From: Cololabis saira
Lineage: Eukaryota > Chordata > Actinopteri > Beloniformes > Belonidae
Assembly (NCBI RefSeq): GCF_033807715.1
Contig: NC_084596.1
Coordinates: 33,120,879 to 33,184,878 of the forward strand
Length of the DNA: 64,000 bases
Direction of reading: 5' to 3'
Part shown: positions 34,701 through 46,700 of the stretch, piece after piece
Layout of the letters: the number at the start of each line of letters is the position of its first letter
Position numbering within the stretch: the stretch's first letter is position 1
The notes under the pieces: model-generated
Told to the model about the DNA's origin: nothing
Seen by the model: the letters and a program-made list of their open reading frames with translations, nothing else
The model's database searches: none
Made by a program: the position numbers and the translations under genes

Positions 34701-37700
34701 CCATAGCAACCTTAAAGGGTAGATTACGCAGGGGATACTTCCTAGCTGCTTCATTAACAGGAAAAATTTCGCTTTTGCTTAAGTTAAGTTTGTAACCAGA
34801 TATCCGACCAAACGAGTCAAGGGTATCCAGAGCGGCCGGAACTGAGACAGGTAAATTGGAAACGTACAAGAGCAGATCATCTGCATAGAGAGAGACTTTC
34901 AACTCGACCCCATGCCTAGAAATGCCAGTAATACGTGGATTTGTTCTGAGTGCCACAGACAGTGGCTCTATGGCTAATGCGAACAACAGTGGACTCAAAG
35001 GACAGCCCTGTCTGGTAGAGCGGTATAGACGAAAATAGTCTGATTGATCATTATTGGTCCTAACGGAGGCCAGCGGGGATGAATAGAGCAGCTTAATCCA
35101 TGAGATAAAATTTTCTCCAAAACCAAACCGCCCCAGGGTGTAGAACAAATAGTTCCACTCCACCCTATCAAAGGCCTTCTCAGCATCCAATGATATTAAG
35201 GCCTCATGGGTGGAAGGGAAGGGGGAGGAGTTATAGATGGCACCGAACAACTGTCTAAGATTGGAGAATGATTGCCTCCCACAAATGAACCCTGTTTGTT
35301 CTGGAGAAATAATAGACGGCAAGCGAGACTCCAGGCGTGAAGCCAGCAACTTTGACAATAACTTAAAGTCCACATTTAATAAGCTAATTGGGCGATAGGA
35401 TGTACAGTCAAGGGGATCCTTCCCTTTCTTAAGAAGAAGGGAAATGGAGGCCTGAGTAAGAGTCTGCGGGAGACACCCCGATCCGAATGCTTCATTGAAC
35501 ATGTCCAGGAGTATTGGACCTAGTTTATGAAAAAACTTCTTATAAAAGTCGGATGGAAAACCATCTGGTCCCGGACATTTCCCGCTTTGCAAGTTTGAAG
35601 CAGCCGCCCTAAGTTCTTCCAAGGTGATTGGTTTCTCCAACTCCTCAATTACAGGTTGCTCAATGGAGGGAATGTCTAGATCATCGAAGAAAGTGTCGAA
35701 GGCCGAGTCAGAGACCTGGTCTGAGGAGTACAGTTTGGAATAGAACTGTTTGAAGGTATTATTAATCTCACAGGGAATAGTTGTAATACCGGAGTCCGAC
35801 CGAATCTGTGGAATGAGGTTGGAAGTAGACCTTTGCCGTAGTTGATGTGCCAATAATTTACCTGCCTTATCGCCTTGTTCAAAAAAGTTGGATCTTGTCT
35901 GAAGTAACAGTTCTGTGGCATGATTCGTTGTGAGAACGTTATATTCTGATTGAAGAGTAAGACGCTCTTTATAAAGTTCTGAAGACGGGGAGTCAGCGTA
36001 TGTGGCATCAATTTGGGCAATACGTTGAGATAAGTTAGCCAGTTTATTTTTCCTACACTTATCCTCAAATCGTGAATAAGAAATTATCTCCCCTCTAATG
36101 TATGCCTTAAGGCTCTCCCACAGCAATGCGGCCGACACATCTGGGGTCTTGTTGAAACTTAAAAAATAATCTATTTGTTTAGAGACAAAATCAACAAAGC
36201 CCTCGTTAGTAAGCAGACGAGTATTAAGACGCCATGGTGCTCTCATAATTGTAAAGTTCCTAAAGGAAACCTTCATTGATATGGGAGCATGATCCGATAT
36301 GACAATGGTATCATATCTACAAGCAGACACACTAGAGAGTAGTTTATTATCTACCAAGAAGAGATCAATACGGGTAAAGGTATGATGGACCGGAGAGAAA
36401 AATGAGTACTCTCTTTTAGACGGGTTAAAAAAACGCCAGGCGTCAGTTACAGCAAACTCAGACATAAAGGATTGTATTACCTTAGAGGATTTCGAGGGGG
36501 CACAGACCTTAGTAGATGAGCGGTCTAGATGAGGACAAAGCCAGCAGTTAAAGTCTCCTCCCAGTATCAGATGGTGTGAGGATATATCTGGGAGTGTGCT
36601 AAAAAGGCGTCTAAAGAAGGCATCGTCATCCCAGTTCGGAGCATACACATTCGCCAGGGCAACACGAGTACCATGAATCTGTCCGGTGATGATAATAAAT
36701 CTACCATTAGGGTCAGAGGTAACGTTCGAGAGCTGAAAAGGGACTGACTTATGAATCAGAATAGCTGTACCTCTTGATTTCCCCGCAAAAGAAGAGTGAT
36801 AGATCTGCCCCACCCAACTCTTTTTAAGTTTCAAATGATCAGAGGCTTTTAGGTGGGTTTCTTGTAAAAAAATGATATGTGCTCCCAGCTGTTGAACATG
36901 ATGCAACACTTTACTGCGTTTTATAGGGTTGTTAAGTCCTTTACAATTGAAACTAGTGAACTGAATTTCACCCCCACCCAACCTATTCGTCAAATTAGCT
37001 TGGGCCATAAATATATTCAGATACCATTATATGCACCAAGGCGGGCGCCGTCCCACAGCAGATCACAAGACCAGTATTAGACTGATGAAAACAAAAAAAA
37101 CAACAGGCAAAAAACAAAAAACGAAATACACAAACCTCACCCCATCCCACCAACACAAAAGCAGAAGCAACCCCCCGCAGGAGATGCGCGCAACCCACCC
37201 CTAGTAATACAAAACCCCTATCACACCACATAGTAGCACACCTACAAAGCTACTAGGGCAAAAAAAAACCTCCCAGGTGAATGTGACCACAAATTAAAAA
37301 TTAAAAAGGATCCCAATAATGCACATTAGTACAATTACCCGGCTGTTAGAAACAAGCAAAAATCCAGGTAGAAAAACAAACTACTAAAGGCCAATGGGGA
37401 AAAAGGAGTACCCATGGGTATAAAATAGGGTGAAAAACAAATATAGAAAAACTGCACCATCAACCTACTGCATACAATAAAAGGAGAAACCTTATCAGAT
37501 GTGAGAGAAAAAAAGAGGGGGAAAAAAAAACAAAAAAGGAATCAAAAATGTTAGGTGCATCCCTCAATAAACTTCGGGTACACATATATATGTATATATA
37601 CACATACACATATATATATATACATACACATATATACACACATACACATATATAAATATAAACAACCTAAGATGAGCAGTGCAAGGCTGCTGTCAATAAT

Positions 37701-40700
37701 ATGTGTTATCCTCCTCACAAATAAAAATAAAAAGGTAAAAAATGACGAAACAAGATGTGAGCAAATATGCTAAAGTAAACGGCATGACTGTATACCCCAT
37801 AAAATGTATGTGTAAAAATAAATAATAATCCTCTCATAAAAAAAGTATTTAAATAAATTACGTATTCTCAGTCATTATCAAGTATCATTGCCTAAATATA
37901 AAACAACAAAAACAAAGATTATCTTGAGAAAAAAATCTAAACCAACCTTCAAGTTGTAACCCAAAATCAACCCCCCCCCCCCCTACAAAATCTGTGGAAT
38001 ATATATTAAAAGAAGAAAAGAACAACAACAAACCTCATTGCACTGAAAAATAAGTGTGCAAAAACTGCAGAGAATGAGGGAGAGGGACAAAATAAAGCAT
38101 TAAAGCGGAACTCCACACAACCTGGCAACCTGGCATCAAAGATAACTCACAGTCAGTGATAAACAAGGCTCAGCCGTCCAGGCTGCAGCACCCGATATGC
38201 ATGGGAAACGTAGTCAGTATAGATCTTCCGGCCGCGGTGGCCAAGGCACTCGGTAAATGTAGTTCTTACCGCCAATGAAAACGCAGTCCAGCCGCGCGGT
38301 CCCGGCACCCGGGGCACGCGGGAGTTGTAGTCCAAAACAAACGAGACGGCTCAGCCACCAGCCAGCCCAGCCAGTTAGCTTAGCTTAGCTTAGCTGAAGC
38401 TAAGCTACCTCATCCGGAACAACCACTTTTTTAAGGTTCTTCACAACAAAGTCCATCGCCCGAACCGGATCTTCAAACCTACGTGTTTGGCCGTCTGCTG
38501 GTGTGATGCGCAAAACCGCAGGGAACATTAATCCAAATTTCACGCCAGGGCAAGAGTGTAGCTCCCTCTTCACGGCTGCAAACGCGGTCCTCCTCTTTGC
38601 CACGGCCTGGGTGAAGTCAGCGAAGATAGACAGCCTCTTACCCTGGTAGTTGAGAGGGGAGCATTCCCCGGCTCGGCGTAGTATCAGGTTACGGACCTGA
38701 AACAGGTTCACTCGCATGATGAGAGGACGCGGAGGTTCCCCTTCCCTGGGTCGGGCTCGCAGGCTACGATGACACCGGTCCAAGACTGGCGGTTCGTCCA
38801 GGGAAAGCAGGTCCTTCAGCAGCTTCGCCACGGATTCAGTGGGTCGCGGACCCTCCACGCCCTCGGGTAAGCCGACCAGTCTTATATTATTTAACCTCTG
38901 GCGAGATTCCAAATCTTCACACTTGTCTGAGAGGGATTTGACCAGGCCGGACAACGTGCTAACCGTAGCATGTAGCTCAGTAACTTCGGTAGCCTGGTCA
39001 CTCGCCGAGCGTTCCAGCTCCACAATAGATCGGCCCTGAGCTTCCATTTTAATCTCCATCGGCTTCAGCGCCCCGGTCATCTCCCTCTTAACTGTATCAG
39101 CCACAATTGCATCAAATCTGGAGAGAATGTCAGAACGTAGGTCGTCCATCATCACTTTGATGCTCTGCAGCAAGGCCTCGTTAGCATCGGGCCTCGGCTC
39201 GGCCTCTGCACTTCCCACAGCGGGATCTGACGTCTTGGCTGGCGCACGCTGGCGTCGGTCTTGTTGTTGTTGTCTTGTTGTTGACATTGCAGTTCGTTCT
39301 TCGGACAAAAAGTACACCCAAAGGGAGAAAAAGTACTATCAAAGCGTAATATCACTCCCGAACATAAAATAGTGCAAAAATAATAAGTTTTAAGTCACAT
39401 TCCGGCGGAGCTGTAGCAACACACGTCTCACATGCTTCCCTGCCAACAGCGCCCCCCCCTTAATTACATCTTTTATGTATTGGTTTAAAACGTTTTTAGC
39501 TATGTAAACCTGAACATTTGCATGATTTATTATGGATGTAAGTCCACATTGACAGCTTTTGTTGATCAGTTGTTTAGAGAGGTAAGAGGTATCCGATAGT
39601 GATGCATAGAGAAAACATTCATGAAGTTGGAGTTCTGGCTTATCTAAACCGTTGCAGAATGCCAACCTCGTCACCAACATCATTTATTTGCTGACATTCT
39701 TGGCCTGTGCGGAGATTTGTTAGGAGCCCTGAGTTGTTTACTTGCTGGCTGTCTGACAAATGACTCAGTGATTCAGCCGAGACTACAGACAAAGCTTTTG
39801 CCAGATGTTGAAGACTTTATTTTTGTCTCTTTGAGATACGTGAAGAATAGTTGAATGTACATGAACCCGGGTGGGAAAATGTAGTTTCCAGCTGTTTTTG
39901 GGGTCATTGATACGACGTTGTTGTGCTGTAACACTATTGGATTATTATCCATTATTACATTACACAGGTGCTTTTTAATGATCATCTGCTGCCTTCATTT
40001 TCTGTCGATTATGTTCGAAACAGCGGTCGCAGTAATTTGTCAGACTAAAGATGGTTTTGTCCATCTTCTTTGTCCAATCTTTTTTTTTTCATTGTTTTGA
40101 AGAAAAGTTTTGTAAGACAGTTACGGAGGGAGAGCTAGGAGAGTTGCACTTGTAAAAAGTAAAACACTATTCAATCGAAGCATCCCCTCACAACCTTAAT
40201 TGCAAATTGAGTTTCACTTTTGTTTATAGTCCTTATTAAATGACATTTTTAATTAATTAATTAATTTGAATTAAAATGAACTTTAATTACATTTTTTTAT
40301 GTAATAACATTTGTATTTGAATTAATTAGAATGAATTTTAATTTAGTTTTTGATTAATACAATTTTTTTATGTAAAGATTTGTATTCGAATTGATTTATT
40401 TAAATTCATTTTAATTTAGTTTTTAATTAATAAAAATTGTATTAAACTTTAAACATTTTAAATTGTTTATGTAGATACATGTAGGTCAGCTTTTCCCAGT
40501 CTGGGAGAGAATATAGTTGTTCACGTAAGCTGCAGGACCGTGCAGCGCAGACACCCTGCTCTGAGACATTGTTGTGATAACATGTTGACGTTGCTCAGTG
40601 CCTGTTTATAGTTGCACTTAACTTGGTGGAAATGTCGTTTTTCTGGCTGCCCCGAGCCCACAAATGGTTACCTTCCTAATACAAACAAATCAAAGCTTAT

Positions 40701-43700
40701 TACTTATTCTTTTTGTTCATTAGCCTTGTGCAAAACACTCAAAACTTTTTATCTCGTAGATTAGCTTTTTATTCTATCCTGTAAAACTAAGCCAAATCTT
40801 CAGACATTTTTATAATTGCTAAACAAAAACAGATTTAAGCGGGTCAGCTTCCAGAAGTTTGTTTTAATGATATTTGTAAAGTCAGGTGTGCCTTTACTAA
40901 GTTGCATCAGGTTGTCAGTTTAAGACCTAACCAGGATTCTTGGAGCTTAAGTTATGCAGATTCTGTGTTGCAGCTCTGCCAAACGAGCACAAAGGCATCT
41001 CTCTATTGACTATCCAGTCCAACAACGTTCATCCCAGAGAGGAGCGCTACCCTTATTAACCCCTCCACCCACCTGCCCCACTCTACCTCAGCATAAGGAC
41101 CCCTTGGCCAGTGTCCAGCAATAACACAGCTGCTGAGAAGGCTTAGTTTCCATGGCAATGACTCCTGGACTGGACTGGACAGGAATGTTTGCATGAAGTG
41201 AGCTGACATTTGAGGGCGTTGGGCTCAGCCAATGGCAGAGGGAAGGCTATTACACAGACAGTCTGCTGCCAGTTCTCATCTAGTTCCTCCTTCCTCCTGC
41301 TCGCTCTCTGTTTCGTTTTTCTTCTTCCTCCCCCTTTCTTACAGCACAGGCCACTGGGTTTCTTTCTCTTCATTCCTGCTTGCTTCATAATGGCACAAGA
41401 GGCACTCTGCAGAGCTGAAGGAGAGGACACTTGGCTTTGTAATGTGATCTAAAGATGCAGCTTTATTGGCCTGGCTTTGGATCTTTTTGTTAGACTCAAT
41501 GTGCAGGGATGTTAAAGGCCAGCTCAAGGTATTATTGAGCTTCATACCAAGAAGGAAACTGCATAAATCTGGGCCACTGAGGAGAGCTCCCTGAATAATT
41601 GAACATATACATGCCGATTTGATTATTCTATTAATGTTGTGCCACATTCATGCTAAGGTAATTTGCTTAAATTATTTTACCTCAGATAATGATTCTCATG
41701 GCAGACAACAGTGTATGGGATCTAGACCATCATCTTATTGTTTTAAACACCAGACTATTGTAAAATTGGCATCCGAGACCCTGAAAGGAGGGTAAATGAT
41801 AGTTTCTGGTTATAATGTGAAGAGTGTGTGCTGGGCTTTGCTGGACTTCTAATGAAAAGGCCATGGCTGTCCGTCAACAAGACCTAATTCTGTGTCATCA
41901 CTAGGATGATAACAGACAGGTGGGGGCATGGTAGATATACAGTCAAGGTACACCTGAATGTATAATTCAAGAGTTGTTCATTATTATTATTATGCCTGAT
42001 GAATTTTGTTGTCATTGAAAGTTGAATGAATTACACTTCAGTTGTGTGAATAAAGGGATTTGTCACACATCCTTTCACTTTAAAACTCTGAACACCTCAA
42101 CTTCTGATGGACAGGAGTCAGACAACTTCTCAAACCCGGTGCTAGCACATTCTAGAACTGTTTGGAGAGAAGTGCATAGAATGTGAATGTAGACAATCAT
42201 ATGCATGCATCTATATGGCACAACACTGCAATACGTGTTGGGAAAAAGACTGTTCACTGGAATCAATGGCTGATGAAAGGAATATGTAATGTGGGTGACT
42301 TGTACTCTGGTAGAGTGTTTATCTCTTTTTCCGAACTTAAGCAAAAATACAACTTGGAAGATAAAGGAAATTTTTGGAAGTTTTTACAAGTCAGAGACAG
42401 TATAACTAAGGGTCAATTCCCACAAGACAAGAATCCGGTGGTGACATTTTTGGAACTACCTGACACAACTCACAGGGCAGCTGTGTTTCAGAATCTTTAA
42501 TGGGTTAAAGGGAAATATATGTCAAAGTCTGAGATGTATCTGGCAGAAAGACATAGGGTGTGAACTGAATGATGAAACCTGGCTGAGAATATTAGCAAAT
42601 TCAGGAAAACATATAAAGGAAGCCAGAGGGAAATTTACCCAGTACAAATTAATACATAGGTATTATTTCACCCCATCTAAACTCTACAGAATGGGGTAGT
42701 TGGCTAATAATTTATGTTGGAAATGTCAAGAAGAGACCGGAACATACCTACATGCTATTTGGGAGTGTAAACACATTAAACCATTCTGGGAAAAAGTAGC
42801 TGAACACATAGGGAAGTGGATAGGGTCAATAATACCAGTATCACCAAGAGTGTGCCTACTGGGAGACCAAACAGAGCTGCCTAACATACCAAAATGTCAC
42901 CTGGTAGTGATAAAGTTAGGGGCTGTTACAGCTGCTCGAATAATTCTCAGAGTGTGGAAAAGCTCAGCTTCCCCGGAGATCAAGAAATGGATCGAAGTAA
43001 TGTTAGAGGTTGTATCATACGAACGCATGTTGGCCAGAATCATCGATGATGTTGATAATTTCAAGAGGTCGTGGGACCGTTTTCTCATATGTAATGGTGT
43101 TACGACAGGGTGATGACGGCACTGATATGAACGTAATTGAATGTCTGGTTGGTTGTTTCAAACATGAGCATTTGTTATGGGCTATTTTATGTTGAAAAAA
43201 TACTGTCTGTTTATGTTTACATCTAAAAAATATAAATAAAAACTTGAATGACAAAAAAAACAAACTCTGAACACCTGAAATGTTATGTTATTGTGACAGT
43301 TATTTATTTATTTTTTTCCCTGCAGAGAAAGGGGCTGTGGTCACCATCGATGTCTCCCTGGCCTACAGGGACGATACGGTCAGCGAGTGGACCGAGATGG
43401 CTCATTCCTATGAACAGAGGAAGCTTAACTGCAACTTTACCACTGCTAAGGTACAGAAAATACGCTGTGATTTCACAGTAACTTGCCTATAAAGGAGAAC
43501 CAGAACCTTGCATACACAGACAAATGAAAAACAGACCATAAAATGGACACTTATTCGTTGTCAATCACAGCTTTTCCCAAAGATTATACCAGCTGCTAAG
43601 TCACTTGAATTGTCTCTGTTAAACATCAGATCATGGGAAAACATTTTAATTAATGATTTAATTACAGCGCATAATCTTATTGTTTAGAAAGATGGTTGGA

Positions 43701-46700
43701 TTAAAAAAAATAGTAAGACGCCTGCTTTTGATGGAGTCAATGCCTCCTAACTTCGTGATGTGGTAAAAAGTTTTGTTTGACTCAACATGTGAAACGCACA
43801 AATTGGGACATACTTTGGATTTGATCATCAATAAGGGGTCTTGGTATTTCCAAGGTCTTTGTGACTGTTTTCCTGTGTGACCACTTCTCTTTTCTTTGAA
43901 AGCACCACTTCCATCCACTCATGTAGCCAAAGAGAAGTAATAAAAAATACTTTTTTAAGGACAGCTCAACAGAAACCTTTAACCACGTCTACACCTTCAC
44001 CTCCACTCTGTGCTGTAACTTAGTAACTGAACTTCTAGATAACTTCCACTCTAAAGTTTCATTGATATCATTGATACTCTGCTAAGAACAAATCTCTGTG
44101 GAGAAACTGGTTTAAGCCTAACTTTCCTTTTTATGATGCCACTGCACTGTAACTAAAAATTTTTCTTCTTCTCTTTACTTTTCATGTTTTCATTCTGTAA
44201 AGCACTTTGAATTGCCCTGTTGTTGAAATGCACCATACAAATAAACTTGCCTTGCCTGTCATAGAGAGACAAATCTCCACATTTGGACAGGGAAATGGTT
44301 TGCACATCTGTGAAAGATTATTCTGATCTCCATTAGAAAACACTTGACTTGCATGCAAGTCCCTGATGGGGCTGAGAGGTTATGACCAGCCGACATGCTG
44401 TTTGAGTCACATGAAGATTAGGCATGGGCTGGTATGAGAATCTGATCTGTCAGAGAATCTATACTGTCAGCAAAAGTATAATGTTACTCTAACTGTATTT
44501 CTAAAATGTGTTCAGTTTTTTTTTTTTTTTGTTTGCTCTCTAGTGGCCATTTTTTCAATAATACACATGCATGTTGACACATCAGCTCATCACCCCTTGG
44601 TGCTGTAATGTTAAGAGGGATGCTACTTAATTGCTACTTAATTATCCATAATAGATGCGTTTTCACTAGCCGGGGTTCTAGGTAGATTTTTCGGGGCCGG
44701 ATCATTGCTAGATGTCTCGGTTACCATGAATGGCCCTGCAAAAGTGGCCCTCAGGAGCCTTTTATGGGGCAAAAAAAACCCCGTTCCTGTAGTAGGAGAG
44801 GTACTCAGGTTGGCCAACAGGGGGGGAGGTCACTGCTAATCAAGATGTCTAAATTATGCTCAGCACTCATTTTTCTACGAGTACATTTGAATTTGGAGAT
44901 TACAAGAAAAACAATAGATGGACCAAGGAATTGTTTCACGTCTTGTTGGCATATCACACCAATGTAGAAGTCAGGCAGGCGGTTTTCTTTTAATCTGAAT
45001 TGCTACGACCACCAGTGCATGTTTTTTAAAAGTAAAACACAACAAAAACGCAACCATCAACCCTAGTTTGTGTTTCTTCTCTTTTTTCTTTTGCTGCATT
45101 CCTCTTTTATACTGCTGGGTGTGTGCGAAAAGCAAAGAAATGTGCATTACCGCCACCTTGTGGTCAGGTGTGTTATTTGTTCAGTCAAAGGTTCTTGTGT
45201 GGCGCTAGAGTGTAATGGAGACATGCCAGCTGAAGGGCCGAGGAGACGGTCGGCCCCGTTAGAGGTTCCTGTCTGGCGGGTTCATCCTGACCTCCTGCTA
45301 CTGGAAACGTGTCTATCATCTGCTTTGATAACATGAATGTGTATTTCACCGCTGTGTACATGCAAACACACTTTTTTTTAGACACTATTACCTTTTAAAT
45401 TTGGCAAAAAGGAGCCAATACTTTTTTCTCAGGAACGCCAAAAACATTCCTGTCTTAATGTGATCATCATGTGCCTTTCAAAGTACTCTTTCATCATAAT
45501 CCATCCATCAATTTTCCTTTTGTTTTTATCTTTAAAGCTGAAAGGGAAGATAATCTTGTGCAGTCATTGGCACAATGAGCTGCATTTTTAGGCCGACAAG
45601 GATGCCAGTGTTGTAGGTTTGCACAGCGTGCTAATGTCGGTGCAGGAGGTGCAGCAGCCCTCATTCCTTGCAGGTGGATGCCCACATGTACTGACTGTAC
45701 GCCGCTTCGGTTGAGTGGTCACATGCCAGTATATGCTGACGAAGGCCACACTTAAACATTAACATCCTAATCATTGTGGGTTTTCCTGCAGCCCTCGCTA
45801 GTACATTATTGTGGAGCAATGTATTTTAACCCCTCACTGTGTGAACTTTTTTTTTTATTGTCTAGACAACCGAGAACGAGGGCCGCTTCTATGAGTGTGA
45901 CCTGCTGCCATTCATGGAACTGGGGAGCGTCTCCCACAAGTACTATCTTCTCAACATCCGCCTGCCCGTCAACGAGCGCAAGAAAATCAACGTGGGGATT
46001 GGAGAAATCAAAGACATCCGGCTTGTTGTGAGTTTATATGTGATTATAGTAGACTTGTGGTCAAGGCTGCCTAAACCGAGACCAAGACACTACCAAGACC
46101 AGAGAGTATCAAGACCAAGACTAGTTCAGCTCAAGACTGAGACCAAAAATTAACCTAGTTATTTTATCATCTTGCGTGAGTTGTAGAACATCAGCACCAT
46201 CCTGGTGTAGCTGCTTAGTTTCCATATGAGGTTTTATTCAACTGCAGCACAATAACACAGAGAAGTGTATGTCTTGAACTTACTCATGTTGAACTCACTA
46301 TAAACGTTTTCATCGATCAGCTGAGATCAGATATGTGTGGCGACTGCACTACCGCTATTTCTACACTATTTGAGGATTGACTCCAGTGCTTTTAAGGATT
46401 GATACGACTAACTAGTCCCTAAGTCCTCTAACAGAATAACCAGCCTCCAACACCCCCCTCCACCTCAGGAAAGTCTGATGAATAGTACATTTTATTGATT
46501 TAAATTGGACTTAATTTGTAGATGAAACGCAATTTTATTTATTTTTTTTATATCAAAGATACACACTTATCGACTTGAACTTGCATTATTTACCATTATA
46601 GTAGCCAAATTACACCATATATCAACATCACTGAAATAGACCTAATGCTTAAATCATAACAATATGCAAATGTTATCCAAAACCCAATGATGCCATATAT

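Larger units (their letters stand above)
32796..39459 (-). mobile_element. Full-length L1 LINE with both ORFs open and 15-bp target duplication
   Basis: TTAATTACATCTTTT occurs exactly at 32781-32795 and 39460-39474, bounding a 6,664-bp insertion antisense to wls. In L1 order: 5'UTR 39459-39318 (142 bp), ORF1 39317-38400, spacer 38399-37009, ORF2 37008-33178, 3'UTR 33177-32805, A-tail (T-run at about 32792-32805). Neither ORF carries a stop or frameshift. It has the hallmarks of a recent, possibly still competent insertion. Confidence 0.93.
31477..43325 (+). other. wls intron 2
   Basis: The 11.8-kb intron is dominated by two L1 insertions of opposite orientation. It also holds an AT-rich degenerate repeat (40230-40460). 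Regions 31477-32780, 39475-40229 and 40461-42082 show nothing else recognisable. Confidence 0.85.
43451..45865 (+). other. wls intron 3
   Basis: It contains an internally deleted L2 copy (43780-44262) and a CTCF-like motif (45150-45163). The remainder is unremarkable. Confidence 0.8.
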
